A stretch of 64,000 bases of DNA from Microbulbifer donghaiensis. Its GTDB lineage: Bacteria; Pseudomonadota; Gammaproteobacteria; Pseudomonadales; Cellvibrionaceae. Below, piece after piece: positions 31,179-40,549 of the stretch (position 1 is the stretch's first letter; each line of letters starts with the position of its first letter). The DNA lies in contig NZ_FQVA01000001.1 in NCBI RefSeq assembly GCF_900129095.1, positions 2,307,615 to 2,371,614 on the forward strand, written 5' to 3'. The notes below the pieces were generated by a model that ran no database searches, was not told where the DNA came from, and was given only the letters and a program-made list of their open reading frames with translations. A program made the position numbers and the translations under genes.

Positions 31179-33449
31179 ATGAATCGTCGTTTTGCACTCT
31201 GGCTCGCTCTTGTCGCCGCGTTTACGCTGGCGGCCGCCGCGCGCTATCAGCCCGGCTGGCTGCAGACCGACATACTCGCGCTGGCCGGTGACAGCGATGC
31301 GGCGCCGGCGGTGGCGGCTGCACAGCGCAAGCTGAACGGGCAGTTGCAAGGCAGCGTCCTGTGGATGCTGGTGGGGCCGGCTGCAGAAGCCGAGACCCTG
31401 GCGCACGCCACGGAAATGCTGGCGCAGCAGCTGCGGGCAGCAGCGGCGATCACCCGGCTCGAGTATCGCTGGGCCGAGGCGGAGCGCTATCAACGCGAGT
31501 GGGCACTGCTCTTTCCAATGCGTCAGCAGCTGCTGACGGGCGCCGACCGCAACCTGCTGGCGGAAACTCCGGAGGCGTTGGTGCGGCGCCAGTTGGCCGC
31601 GCTGTATGGCCCCGAGGGCGCGGGCATTGACCTGGAGCGGGATCCTTTCGCGACTTTCCGCCACTACTTTGCCGCTGGCCCACAGCTGGCTACGCAGGTA
31701 TTCGGTGAAATACCTGTGCAGCAACGGGGTGAGCATGCCTTTACCCTGCTGCAGTCCACGGCGACGCCGGTCGCACTGGGCGGCAAGGTCCGCACACCGC
31801 TGTTGCAGTTGCGCGAGGAACTGCAACGCTGGGCGGAAGCGCGGAACCTGACACTGCTGTCGGTCGGTGCACCGCTGCACACCGAGTACGCCGCCGCCGG
31901 CGCGCAGCGGGAAATCCGCCTGATCGGTGGCTTGTCCATCGCGGCAATCTGCCTGCTATCGCTACTGATATTCCGTTCGATGCGCCCGCTGCTGCTGTCG
32001 GTTTTCGCCATCGCCGCCGGCATTGCCAGTGGGACCGCCGCAGTTATCGCCCTGCTCGGACAGATGCATATTCTCGCATTCGTTTTCGGCACCACCGTAA
32101 CCGGGCTTGCCATTGACTATGCCTTTCACTTTATCTGCAACCGCATGCGCCCCGGACCGGCACGTGATCGGGATGTGCTGCCAGGACTGCTGCTCGGGCT
32201 GGTTTCCAGCTGCCTGGCTTTCTTTGCCCTGGCATTGACCCCCTTCCCGCTGCTGCGACAGATGGGAGTCTTTGTGGGAGCCGGCCTGATCGGCGCCTGG
32301 CTGACCGTTGTATTGCTGTTCCCGTCGTTGTTGAAACTGCGTCAGCGGCGCTTGCATATCGCCGAGCGCCTGCCGCCGACGAAACCCTCCCGCTATCTGG
32401 CTGCGCTCGCCGTATTGTTGCTTGTCGGCGCGGCGGCACTGCCGCGCATTGAGTTTGGCGACGACCTGCGGCTTTTCTATACGCCGCCGGAGTTTCTCGC
32501 CGAGGACGAAACGCAACTGAACGACTTGTTGCCGTCGCGTCCGGAATCCGCCTATTTCCTGGTGCAGGGCAACGACTGGCGACAACTGCTCGAGCGCGAG
32601 TGGCAACTGATGGGCGAGCTCCAGTCCGCGCGTGAAGAGGGCGCTCTGGCAGACTTCCAGGCGTTGAGTCTGCGCTTCCCGCCGGAGCGGATACAGCGTG
32701 CGGATTGGGAATTGATGCGGGATTTTTACGGCAGCGCGCCGGTACAGGGTTTTTACACCCAGCTTGGCTACAGTGCCACCGAGGCGCAACAGCTGGTGGC
32801 GGCATTGCGGCAGCCGTTCAAAGCGGTCACCCTGCCGGAGTGGCTCGCGGTTGCCGGCGGTCAGTACGCCGATCTCTGGCTGGGTTGTAACGCGGGCGGC
32901 TGTGCCTCGATCGTGCGCCTCTACGGCCTGCAGCAAACGGCGTCCCTGCCGTCGTCGCTCGAGGGTGTCACACTGGTGGATCCCCCGCGGGCCATCGCCG
33001 CGGTCATGTCGCAACAGCGCGACCTGTTGCTGAAACTGCTACCGTTGGTATTGCTCGTGGTAACCGTTGTAATCGCCCTGCGTACCGGTGCACGGCGGGC
33101 GCTGAGCATCATCGGCCTGCCGCTGGCGGCGGTGGTTGCGACCCTGGCGCTGGCGGTACTGAGCGGTGCCGCGATCAACCTGTTTCACGTGGCGGCGCTG
33201 TTGCTGGTGTTCGGCATCGGCGTGGACTACGCGGTGTTTAGCCACATGAGCGGGCGCGACGAGCGCAGCCATACACTGCTGGCTATCGGCATGGCCGGCA
33301 TCACCACATTGCTGGGCTTTGGCCTGCTGGCCCTCTCGGCCACGCCGGCCATCGCCGACTTCGGGCTGACACTCGCGGTGGGAACGACACTCACGCTGGT
33401 GCTGGCAACTTTGTTTTTTGCGAGAGCCGTAGAGGGTGGTAACCGATGA
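31179..33449 (+). CDS. APE exporter of the MMPL/RND family
   Basis: 756 residues from ATG 31179; codons further upstream in the same frame overlap the LolA-like gene and are excluded. The layout is that of an RND/MMPL protein: one N-terminal helix, a large periplasmic loop (about 30-245), five helices starting IGGLSIAAICLLSLLIF, a second periplasmic loop, and five more helices ending GFGLLALSATPAIADFGLTL. The charged residues in helix 4 (GLAIDYAFHF and GIGVDYAVFSHMSG) that carry protons are present. Likely function: proton-driven extraction of the polyene lipid from the inner membrane to the LolA-like carrier. Overlaps the next start by 4 bp (ATGA). Confidence 0.88.
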   Translation: MNRRFALWLALVAAFTLAAAARYQPGWLQTDILALAGDSDAAPAVAAAQRKLNGQLQGSVLWMLVGPAAEAETLAHATEMLAQQLRAAAAITRLEYRWAEAERYQREWALLFPMRQQLLTGADRNLLAETPEALVRRQLAALYGPEGAGIDLERDPFATFRHYFAAGPQLATQVFGEIPVQQRGEHAFTLLQSTATPVALGGKVRTPLLQLREELQRWAEARNLTLLSVGAPLHTEYAAAGAQREIRLIGGLSIAAICLLSLLIFRSMRPLLLSVFAIAAGIASGTAAVIALLGQMHILAFVFGTTVTGLAIDYAFHFICNRMRPGPARDRDVLPGLLLGLVSSCLAFFALALTPFPLLRQMGVFVGAGLIGAWLTVVLLFPSLLKLRQRRLHIAERLPPTKPSRYLAALAVLLLVGAAALPRIEFGDDLRLFYTPPEFLAEDETQLNDLLPSRPESAYFLVQGNDWRQLLEREWQLMGELQSAREEGALADFQALSLRFPPERIQRADWELMRDFYGSAPVQGFYTQLGYSATEAQQLVAALRQPFKAVTLPEWLAVAGGQYADLWLGCNAGGCASIVRLYGLQQTASLPSSLEGVTLVDPPRAIAAVMSQQRDLLLKLLPLVLLVVTVVIALRTGARRALSIIGLPLAAVVATLALAVLSGAAINLFHVAALLLVFGIGVDYAVFSHMSGRDERSHTLLAIGMAGITTLLGFGLLALSATPAIADFGLTLAVGTTLTLVLATLFFARAVEGGNR

Positions 33450-34675
33450 AGGAAGTGGTATCGGACGTAGTGGTCATCGGCGCGGGGCCGGCTGGAGCGG
33501 TCGTCAGCGCGTTGCTTGTGCAGCGCGGCTGGAGCGTCAATGTTGTGGAGCGCCAGGAATTCCCGCGTTTCTCCATCGGTGAGAGCCTGCTACCCCAGTG
33601 CATGGAGTTTCTCGAAGCCGCGAATATGCTCGACGCGGTGAAAGCGGCTGGTTTCCAGTTCAAGAACGGTGCCGCGTTTGAGTGGGACGGCGCGCGCACC
33701 GCGTTCGACTTCACGGAAAAATTCTCCCCCGGCCACGGCACGACTTTCCAGGTGCAGCGTGGGCGTTTTGACAAGATTCTGGCGGACGAGGCGCAGAAGC
33801 AGGGTGCGCAGATCCACTACCGCCATACGATCCTCGAGGCGGACATCAGTGCGGACGGCGCGCGTCTGCTGGCGGAGTGCGGCGGCGAGCAGGTGGTGTT
33901 CCGGGGCCGTTTTGTACTGGATGCCAGCGGTTTCGGCCGCGTGCTGCCGCGTCTGCTCGAGCTCGATCGCCCGTCGCAGTTCCCGATGCGCGAATCGGTG
34001 TTCACACATGTGCAGGACAACATCAGCGACGCACACTTCGACCGCGACAAGATTCTGATCACGGTGCACCCGCAACAGCGGGATATCTGGTACTGGCTGA
34101 TTCCGTTTTCCGGCGGGCGCGCGTCCCTCGGCGTTGTGGGTGAGCGCGACAAGATTGTGGCCATGGGTGACGAGCCCGAGCAGATACTGCGCAACGCCGT
34201 GGCGGCCGCGCCGGAATTGGCGAAAGTCTTGCGCGATGCCGAGTTCGATACGCCGGTACAGCGCATTTCCGGTTATTCCAGTGACGTCAGCACGCTGACC
34301 GGACCGGGATTCGCCCTGCTCGGCAATGCCGGGGAATTTCTCGACCCGGTTTTTTCATCTGGCGTTACCATTGCCATGAAGTCGGCCGAGTTGGCCGCCG
34401 GCTGTCTGCATCGACAGTTGTCCGGCGAACCGGTTGACTGGCAGGCGGATTTTGCGGCGCCCTTGAAGCACGGTGTAGACGTCTTCAAAACCTATGTCAC
34501 GGCGTGGTATGACGGGCGTTTTCAGGACGTCATTTTCTATCAGACCGAGCAGCAGGAAATCAAACGGATGATCTGCTCCATCCTGGCCGGCTATGCCTGG
34601 GACAAGAACAATCCTTTTGTGGCGGTCGCCGAACGGCGCCTCAACGCGCTGGTGGAAATATGTTCGGCCGATTGA
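33446..34675 (+). CDS. FAD-dependent oxidoreductase, flavin-halogenase-like
   Basis: 409 residues. N-terminal FAD site VVIGAGPAGAVVSALL (about 9-24), GESLLP block (about 46-51), FKNGAAFEW with a conserved lysine, and WYWLIP (about 214-219), which fits the WxWxIP motif used to recognise flavin-dependent halogenases. GNAGEFLDPVFSSGV is the second FAD-binding block. Related flavoproteins occur in xanthomonadin and other aryl-polyene loci, where the pigment is brominated. The activity here could be halogenation or hydroxylation of the aryl ring; a plain reductase or desaturase is the alternative. The stop overlaps the DUF3261 gene by 16 bp. Confidence 0.8.
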   Translation: MKEVVSDVVVIGAGPAGAVVSALLVQRGWSVNVVERQEFPRFSIGESLLPQCMEFLEAANMLDAVKAAGFQFKNGAAFEWDGARTAFDFTEKFSPGHGTTFQVQRGRFDKILADEAQKQGAQIHYRHTILEADISADGARLLAECGGEQVVFRGRFVLDASGFGRVLPRLLELDRPSQFPMRESVFTHVQDNISDAHFDRDKILITVHPQQRDIWYWLIPFSGGRASLGVVGERDKIVAMGDEPEQILRNAVAAAPELAKVLRDAEFDTPVQRISGYSSDVSTLTGPGFALLGNAGEFLDPVFSSGVTIAMKSAELAAGCLHRQLSGEPVDWQADFAAPLKHGVDVFKTYVTAWYDGRFQDVIFYQTEQQEIKRMICSILAGYAWDKNNPFVAVAERRLNALVEICSAD

Positions 34676-35205
34676 GCGCCTGTCTGTGGCTGCTCCTGCT
34701 CGCGGGCTGCAGCACGCAGCCGCAGTCACAGCCGCAGCTGCGGCCGCTGGCGCCGCTGTTGGACGGCGAGCCGCGCCAGCTGACCCAGCATATCGTCGTG
34801 CAGTACCGCGGCGAACAGCGCGATCTGATCGGCGCTTCGCTATTGGCACCGGAGCAGCTGCAGGTGTCGCTGCTGACCCCACAGGGTGTGAGCCTGCTGG
34901 ATATCCATTACGATGGACGCGAAGTTACCGCGCAGCAACATCTCGGCCGCTCGCGGCAGATACCGCCGCGCGCACTGCTGGCGGATATGCAGCTGGTGTA
35001 CTGGCCGTTGGAGATGTTGCAGCGCAGCCTGCCGGCGCCGTGGCAGCTGCGAGAATCCCGCGCCGAAAACACGCGGCTGCGCCAGTTGTTTCTGCGCGGC
35101 ACCTTGTATACCGAAGTCCGCTACAGCACGGTGGATATCTGGCGTGCGGACGTGCAGCTGGAGCAAAAAGTGCTCGACTACGGCCTGAGTATCCGCAATC
35201 TGTAG
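34660..35205 (+). CDS. APE DUF3261 lipoprotein
   Basis: 181 residues. Lipoprotein signal LWLLLLAGCSTQ with lipobox LAGC, so the protein is acylated and probably sits in the outer membrane. The rest is beta-rich and matches DUF3261, a family found almost only in APE clusters. It may receive the polyene lipid at the outer membrane, analogous to LolB; this is inference from context. Confidence 0.85.
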   Translation: MFGRLSACLWLLLLAGCSTQPQSQPQLRPLAPLLDGEPRQLTQHIVVQYRGEQRDLIGASLLAPEQLQVSLLTPQGVSLLDIHYDGREVTAQQHLGRSRQIPPRALLADMQLVYWPLEMLQRSLPAPWQLRESRAENTRLRQLFLRGTLYTEVRYSTVDIWRADVQLEQKVLDYGLSIRNL

Positions 35206-35211
35206 AAGCCT

Positions 35212-36378
35212 ATGAGCAACATTTACCTGAATCATCTAGGTCTTGCCTGCGCCCTCGGCGATGGTGTCGACGATGTGGCGCAAGCACTGTTTGCCGGCGA
35301 CAACGCACAGATGTGTGTGGGCAGCCCCTGGCTCGAAGATCACGCGGCGCGCTTCGGTGAAATTCGCTTTCCGCTGCCGGAAATGCCCGCGCCGCTGCAG
35401 ACCTACGACTGCCGCAACAACCGGCTGGCGCTGGCGGTGCTGCAGCAGATCGAAGCCGAGGTGGCCGTTTTGCGACACCGCCTCGGCGCTACGCGCATCG
35501 GCGTAGTGATGGGCACATCGACCTCCGGCATCGGTAGCGGTGAGGCCCGGTTGGGGCGCGATGCGGTCGGCGATTACAGCTATCGACGGCAACAGCAGAT
35601 GGCCGGGCTGGCTGAATTTACCGCGCGCTACCTGCAGTTGCAGGGGCCGCAACTCACGGTTTCCACCGCCTGCTCGTCCAGTGCCAACGCTTTCGCCAGC
35701 GCGCGCCGGCTGCTCGCACTCGGCGCCTGCGATGCGGTGGTGGTCGGCGGCGTCGACACCCTCTGCGGCATGACAGTAAAAGGTTTCCACTCGCTGAGCG
35801 CGCTCAGCGGCGGGCACACGTTACCGTTCAGCGCCAACCGCGATGGCATCAATCTCGGTGAGGCCGGAGCCGTATTTATAATGACCCGTGAGCCGGGATC
35901 CGTGCGCCTGCGCGGCGTTGCCGCCAGTTCCGACGCCCACCATATGTCGGCCCCGCACCCGGAAGGACGCGGGGCCGAGGCCAGTATGCGCGGCGCGCTC
36001 GCCGATGCGGGACTGGAGGCTGCAGATATCGACTACTTGAACCTGCATGGCACTGGCACTCCCCACAACGATGCCATGGAAGCCGCCGCAGTGCAGCGCG
36101 TGCTGGGGGCGGAAGTCCCCTGTTCATCGACCAAGCCCATCACTGGCCACACTCTGGGTGCTGCCGGTGCGCTGGAGGCGGCTTTCTGTTGGCTGGCCCT
36201 GCAACGCGGACAGCTGCCTCCACACCGCTACGACGGTGTCTACGACGAGTCCATAGCGCGGCTGCAGCTATGTGATGAAAACACGGCGCCGCGCGCACTG
36301 CGCTTTGCGATGAGTAATTCATTTGCGTTCGGCGGCAGTAATTGCACATTGATTTTGGAACGGCAGGGGGAGAAGTAA
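35212..36378 (+). CDS. apeO: APE beta-ketoacyl synthase
   Basis: 388 residues, complete ketosynthase with the active-site cysteine in VSTACSSSANAFASA (about 148-162), and the two histidines in NLHGTGTPHNDAME and TKPITGHTLGAAGALEA. It condenses malonyl units with the growing chain and pairs with the chain-length factor at 22620 in known APE systems. The last base of its TAA is the first base of the next ATG. Confidence 0.92.
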   Translation: MSNIYLNHLGLACALGDGVDDVAQALFAGDNAQMCVGSPWLEDHAARFGEIRFPLPEMPAPLQTYDCRNNRLALAVLQQIEAEVAVLRHRLGATRIGVVMGTSTSGIGSGEARLGRDAVGDYSYRRQQQMAGLAEFTARYLQLQGPQLTVSTACSSSANAFASARRLLALGACDAVVVGGVDTLCGMTVKGFHSLSALSGGHTLPFSANRDGINLGEAGAVFIMTREPGSVRLRGVAASSDAHHMSAPHPEGRGAEASMRGALADAGLEAADIDYLNLHGTGTPHNDAMEAAAVQRVLGAEVPCSSTKPITGHTLGAAGALEAAFCWLALQRGQLPPHRYDGVYDESIARLQLCDENTAPRALRFAMSNSFAFGGSNCTLILERQGEK

Positions 36379-36839
36379 TGCAGCCCTTAGCAATCGAGGA
36401 AATGACAGCCGAAGAGCTGGTCCCGCACAGCGGCGACATGTCACTGCTGGACACAGTCGTCGCCGTGGGCGAGGAGACACTGACGGCAAAACTGCGCGTG
36501 CGCGACGACGGTATTTTCGCGCGCGACGGCCGCGTACCCGCCTATGTGGGTATCGAGTATATGGCGCAGGCCGTAGCCGCATTTTCCGGCTATCACGCCC
36601 GAGCGCGCGGTGAGGCGGTGCGCCTTGGCTTTCTGCTCGGGACGCGCAAGTTCAACAGCAATATAGACAGTTATCAGTGTGGCGATGAACTGACCGTCGA
36701 GGTCGAACGCCTGTTACAGGCGGAAAATGGTATGGCCACCTTTGAGTGCCGGGTGAGCGGGGCGGGCGTGCAACAGGCCGCGCGCCTGAACGTCTATCAG
36801 CCGGATAATATCGAAGCGTATCTGAAGGAAAAATTCTGA
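36378..36839 (+). CDS. apeP: APE 3-hydroxyacyl-ACP dehydratase
   Basis: 153 residues from ATG 36378, a single hotdog domain (VPHSGDMSLLD, then YVGIEYMAQAVAAFSGYHAR). In APE biosynthesis it forms a heterodimer with ApeI to generate each double bond. Here the ApeI partner is the C-terminal domain of the fused protein at 25209. It ends one base before the ketoreductase start. Confidence 0.88.
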   Translation: MQPLAIEEMTAEELVPHSGDMSLLDTVVAVGEETLTAKLRVRDDGIFARDGRVPAYVGIEYMAQAVAAFSGYHARARGEAVRLGFLLGTRKFNSNIDSYQCGDELTVEVERLLQAENGMATFECRVSGAGVQQAARLNVYQPDNIEAYLKEKF

Positions 36840-37568
36840 ATGTCCGAGTGGGTATTGGTAACCGGCTCGAGCCGGGGCATCGGCCGCGCTATTGCGCTGC
36901 AACTGGCGAAAGACGGCTACAACATCGTGCTGCACTGCCGCAGTCGCCGTGAGCAGGCGGAAGAGGTTGCGGCTGAAATCGCGGCGCTGGGACGCGAGAG
37001 TCGCATACTGCAGTTCGATATCGTCGATCGCGCGGGTGCGCGCGCAGCGCTGCTGGCGGATGTGGAAGCCAACGGCTGCTACTACGGTGTCGTATGCAAC
37101 GCGGGCCTGATCGCCGACAACGCTTTCCCGGCAATGCCTGAGGAAGACTGGGACCGCGTGGTGCACACCAACCTGGACGGTTTCTACAACGTGCTGCACC
37201 CGCTGACCATGCCGATGGTCCGGCGCAAGGCGCCGGGGCGTATAGTCGTGATGACATCCGTATCCGGCCTGGCCGGCAATCGCGGACAGGTGAATTACTC
37301 CGCATCCAAGGCCGGCCTGATCGGCGCGAGCAAGGCGCTGGCGCTGGAGTTGGCCAAGCGCAAGATCACGGTCAACTGTGTCGCGCCGGGTCTGATCGAC
37401 ACCGAGATGGTCGACGAGGACCTGCCGGTGGATGAAATCATGAAAATGATTCCGGCGCGCCGCCTCGGCAAGCCGGAGGAAGTGGCCGCGACGGTTGCTT
37501 TCCTGATGGACGAGCGTGCGGCCTATATCACGCGACAAGTTATCTCTGTAAACGGTGGTCTCTACTGA
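36840..37568 (+). CDS. apeQ: APE 3-oxoacyl-ACP reductase
   Basis: 242 residues, short-chain dehydrogenase. NADPH-binding TGSSRGIGRAIALQL (about 8-22), CNAG, catalytic Ser in MTSVSGLAGN and Tyr-Lys in VNYSASKAGLIGASKALALE. FabG-like; reduces the keto group formed by the ketosynthase. TGATG overlap with the next gene. Confidence 0.93.
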   Translation: MSEWVLVTGSSRGIGRAIALQLAKDGYNIVLHCRSRREQAEEVAAEIAALGRESRILQFDIVDRAGARAALLADVEANGCYYGVVCNAGLIADNAFPAMPEEDWDRVVHTNLDGFYNVLHPLTMPMVRRKAPGRIVVMTSVSGLAGNRGQVNYSASKAGLIGASKALALELAKRKITVNCVAPGLIDTEMVDEDLPVDEIMKMIPARRLGKPEEVAATVAFLMDERAAYITRQVISVNGGLY

Positions 37569-38794
37569 TGAAACGCGTTGTTGTCACCGGCATGGCCGGT
37601 ATTTCGCCCATCGGTCAGGGCTGGCAAGCGGTGAAGAAATCCCTGCAGTCGCGCCAGTCGGGTGTGATCTACATGGAGGACTGGGACAAGTACGAGGGCC
37701 TTGAGACCCGCCTCGGCGCCCCGGTAACGGATTTCGAAAAGCCCGCGCACTACAACCGCAAGCGCGTGCGCAGTATGGGTCGCGTTTCGCTCATGGCCGT
37801 GCGCGCCACCGAGCTGGCACTGGAGCAGGCGGGCCTGCTGAACGACCCGGTTCTGAAAAGTGGCGCTACCGGTGTGGCCTACGGCTCCTCGGCGGGCACC
37901 CCGGCGGCGATCGGCGATTTCGGCAATATGCTGATCAACCATCGCACCGATGGCCTCAATGCCACCAGCTATATCAAGATGATGGCGCATACCACAGCGG
38001 TGAATATCGGTGTTTTCTTCGGCCTCTGCGGCCGCGTGTACACCACCAGCTCCGCCTGCACTTCCGGCAGCCAGGGCATCGGTTACGCCTACGAGGCAAT
38101 CCGCAACGGCAGCCAGACCGTCATGGTCGCAGGCGGCGCAGAAGAGCTCTGCGCGACCGAGGCGGCGGTGTTCGACACCCTGTTCGCCACGTCGACGAAA
38201 AACGATGCCGCCGGCACTACGCCGCGCCCCTTCGACCGCGAGCGTGACGGACTGGTGATCGGTGAGGGTGCGGGCACGCTGGTTCTGGAAGACTACGATC
38301 ACGCGATGGCGCGCGGCGCGACGATTTTCGCGGAGATCGTCGGTTTCGGTACCAACTCCGATGGTGCCCATGTGACCCAGCCGCAGTCAGCGACCATGCA
38401 GATTGCGCTGCAGCAGGCGCTGGCGCAGGCCGGTATCGACGGCGCGGAGATCGGTTATGTCAGTGCCCACGGCACGGCGACGGACCGCGGCGATGTGGCG
38501 GAAAGCCACGCGACGCGCGGCGCCTTTGGTCGCGCTGTCCCGATCAGTTCCATGAAAAGCTACACCGGCCACACGCTGGGTGCCTGCGGCGCGCTCGAAG
38601 CCTGGGCCAGCATCCAGATGATGCGCGAAGGTTGGTTCCACCCGACCATCAACCTGCAGCAGGTGGACCCGGACTGCGCCGAGCTGGACTATATTGACGG
38701 CGACGGGCGCGCGATCGATACCGAGTACGTCATGAGCAACAACTTTGCATTCGGTGGTATCAACACGTCACTGATTTTCAAGCGCCGGGTTTGA
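37568..38794 (+). CDS. apeR: APE beta-ketoacyl synthase (FabF-like)
   Basis: 408 residues. Active-site cysteine in YTTSSACTSGSQGIGYA (about 158-174), histidines in VSAHGTATDRGDVAES and KSYTGHTLGACGALEA. A second complete ketosynthase beside ApeO; in studied systems ApeR can start or support chain extension. Last gene of the APE operon; only 63 bp separate it from the PagL-type gene and I see no strong terminator there. Confidence 0.92.
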   Translation: MKRVVVTGMAGISPIGQGWQAVKKSLQSRQSGVIYMEDWDKYEGLETRLGAPVTDFEKPAHYNRKRVRSMGRVSLMAVRATELALEQAGLLNDPVLKSGATGVAYGSSAGTPAAIGDFGNMLINHRTDGLNATSYIKMMAHTTAVNIGVFFGLCGRVYTTSSACTSGSQGIGYAYEAIRNGSQTVMVAGGAEELCATEAAVFDTLFATSTKNDAAGTTPRPFDRERDGLVIGEGAGTLVLEDYDHAMARGATIFAEIVGFGTNSDGAHVTQPQSATMQIALQQALAQAGIDGAEIGYVSAHGTATDRGDVAESHATRGAFGRAVPISSMKSYTGHTLGACGALEAWASIQMMREGWFHPTINLQQVDPDCAELDYIDGDGRAIDTEYVMSNNFAFGGINTSLIFKRRV

Positions 38795-38857
38795 TGCGCA
38801 ACTGCACTCGCGGAAGCCTGCTTCCTCGGAAAATAATAAGATCGGAATGCGACTGAT

Positions 38858-39391
38858 ATGAACAGGCTGCTAGTTGCTGTAACTGCCGCGCTGCTTTTGC
38901 AGCCGGCGTTTGCCAACGAACTTTTGCTAAGTGCCGGGGGCGGGCCACAGCCTGATTCCGATCAGCGCAACACAACTTATGGTGTCGACTACTCCTTCAA
39001 GAAATTTGAAAAGAGTTATCGCCAGCACATTCACCTGGGCGTTAGCTACACCAAGGTGACAACCGATGCGGATGACCATCGGTCTTTTCATGCGGTATCC
39101 ATTTATCCGCAACTCAACCTGTACCCGCGCCAGCAGAGCTGGGGACAGCCATACTTCTTTGTACGTGCACTGGGCCCCAGTTATATCAGCAGCAACCAGC
39201 TGGGCGACCGACACCAGGACAATCACTTCGCCTTCCAGGCCCAGGTTGGCTACGCCGCTCGTATTAACTGGCGCTCCAGGGAAGACCTGGTCCTGATGGT
39301 CTCGTGGAAGCATTTTTCCAATGCCAATTTGTTCAGCGATAACGACGGAATCGATATGCCGTTTGTGGTCAATGTCGGCCTGAATTTCTAA
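38858..39391 (+). CDS. PagL-type lipid A 3-O-deacylase
   Basis: 177 residues, signal peptide cleaved after FAN. An eight-stranded outer-membrane barrel is expected: short amphipathic strands and a C-terminal Phe (VNVGLNF). The catalytic His and Ser of PagL are in WKHFSNANLF (about 149-158), followed by NDGID in the place of the acidic residue. It removes an acyl chain from lipid A, which alters outer-membrane charge and host recognition. Its place right after the outer-membrane polyene locus suggests joint remodelling of the outer leaflet (inference). Confidence 0.82.
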   Translation: MNRLLVAVTAALLLQPAFANELLLSAGGGPQPDSDQRNTTYGVDYSFKKFEKSYRQHIHLGVSYTKVTTDADDHRSFHAVSIYPQLNLYPRQQSWGQPYFFVRALGPSYISSNQLGDRHQDNHFAFQAQVGYAARINWRSREDLVLMVSWKHFSNANLFSDNDGIDMPFVVNVGLNF

Positions 39392-39408
39392 GGCAAACAA
39401 AGCTCTCT

Positions 39409-40059
39409 GTGAACGTAAAAATTATCGGTGCGGGACTCGGCCGCACCGGCACACTGTCATTGAAGCTGGCTCTGGAGCGACTGGGTTATGGACCCTGCCT
39501 GCACATGAGCAATTTCGCCGCGGATCCCAGGCTCTGCCAGTTCTGGCTGGAGGAGCTGGCGGCAGATCATCCGGACTGGCCGCTCCTTGCCGCGGGTCAT
39601 ACTTCCCTGGTCGACTGGCCGGCGTGTCTGTTCGTCGAACAGCTTCTCCGGCAGTCGCCGACCGCCAAGGTAGTTTTCACCGAGCGGGATTTTGACAGCT
39701 GGTATCAAAGTATCAGCGAGACAGTGTTCCCGGCACTGCGCTGGGCCCGGATGCTATCGGAGGAAAAGTCTCCGGATTTTATACGCCTTGTTAAAAAGGT
39801 TATTTTCGAAAAAACCTTTGCGGAAAAATTTGATCGTGAGTCCGCATTCGAACTCTACTATGCGCACCGGAATCATATAGTAGGCCTTGTGCCTGCAGAG
39901 CAGCTATTGCTGTTCGATGTGCGGGATGGCTGGGAACCGCTTTGCGAATTTCTGCAGTGTGAGGTGCCGAAGGAGGACTTTCCCAGAGAAAACGCTGCGG
40001 GAGAATTTTTTGGGATGCTGAGCCGGATGCGCGGCAAGCGAATATTGAAGGGCAGCTAG
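39409..40059 (+). CDS. Sulfotransferase family protein
   Basis: 216 residues from GTG 39409. The PAPS-binding P-loop IIGAGLGRTGTLSLKLALER (residues 4-23) is followed by LHMSNF, and the second PAPS region is KVVFTERDFDSWYQSISE (3'-phosphate loop, about 86-103). It has the size and pattern of the Sulfotransfer_4 family, which includes many uncharacterised bacterial enzymes. The acceptor is unknown. It starts 17 bp after the PagL-type gene, so they may share a transcript. Confidence 0.85.
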   Translation: MNVKIIGAGLGRTGTLSLKLALERLGYGPCLHMSNFAADPRLCQFWLEELAADHPDWPLLAAGHTSLVDWPACLFVEQLLRQSPTAKVVFTERDFDSWYQSISETVFPALRWARMLSEEKSPDFIRLVKKVIFEKTFAEKFDRESAFELYYAHRNHIVGLVPAEQLLLFDVRDGWEPLCEFLQCEVPKEDFPRENAAGEFFGMLSRMRGKRILKGS

Positions 40060-40063
40060 AAAA

Positions 40064-40094
40064 TGGGCCCGGCATTTGCGCCGGGCCGCAGGGG
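40064..40094 (-). terminator. Possible terminator between convergent genes
   Basis: Stem GGCCCGGC/GCCGGGCC with loop GCAAAT on the minus strand, followed by CATTTT. The T run is short, so efficiency is uncertain. It would end the transcript of the minus-strand lipoprotein gene at 40099 if transcription reads past its stop. Confidence 0.4.
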
Positions 40095-40098
40095 AAAG

Positions 40099-40497
40099 TT
40101 ACAGAGTCAGCCGCTTGGCGATAGCGCTGTCCAGGTTGGCTATCCAGCGGTTGTAGTTTCTGTGAATGGTGTTGCGCCGGCTGTTGTAATCCAGCAGCTC
40201 GCTGTTTTTGTAGGTGATGCTGTAGCTGTCACCGTCATAGCTGATATCGGCATCGGCACGGTGTTTGCGCACATTGATGGATGCCGCTATCAGTCCCGGG
40301 GAAATTTCCCGGCAGGTCCAGCCCTTGTCGACACAGCCGGCAATAATGCCTTTCCTTACGGACTCCTGAGTCTGAGTCGAGCCATCCAGACGGTTTGGAA
40401 CCGGTCTGTCGTTGATGTTCATCAGGGGGTTGCTGGTACAACCGGCCAGTACCGCGGCGAGCAGCATGGCAAAAAATACCTTTGCGAATGAATGCAT
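40099..40497 (-). CDS. Small lipoprotein of unknown function
   Basis: 132 residues. Signal FFAMLLAAVLAGCTSNP with lipobox LAGC. The mature protein is short, with two further cysteines (GIIAGCVDKGWTCREISPG) that can form a disulfide, and a positively charged C-terminal half (YNSRRNTIHRNYNRWIANLD). I do not recognise the family, though similar small lipoproteins with paired cysteines are common in gammaproteobacteria. It lies 52 bp after the neighbouring exported protein on the same strand. Confidence 0.75.
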   Translation of the reverse strand: MHSFAKVFFAMLLAAVLAGCTSNPLMNINDRPVPNRLDGSTQTQESVRKGIIAGCVDKGWTCREISPGLIAASINVRKHRADADISYDGDSYSITYKNSELLDYNSRRNTIHRNYNRWIANLDSAIAKRLTL

Positions 40498-40549
40498 GGA
40501 TTTACCTAAGGTTTCGATTAAACAATATTATTTGCAGGGTTTGTTAGGG

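Noticed and set aside
21424-38794. Flexirubin or dialkylresorcinol cluster instead of APE
   Set aside because: No DarA/DarB-type or resorcinol-forming genes are visible; the gene set and order match aryl polyene loci.
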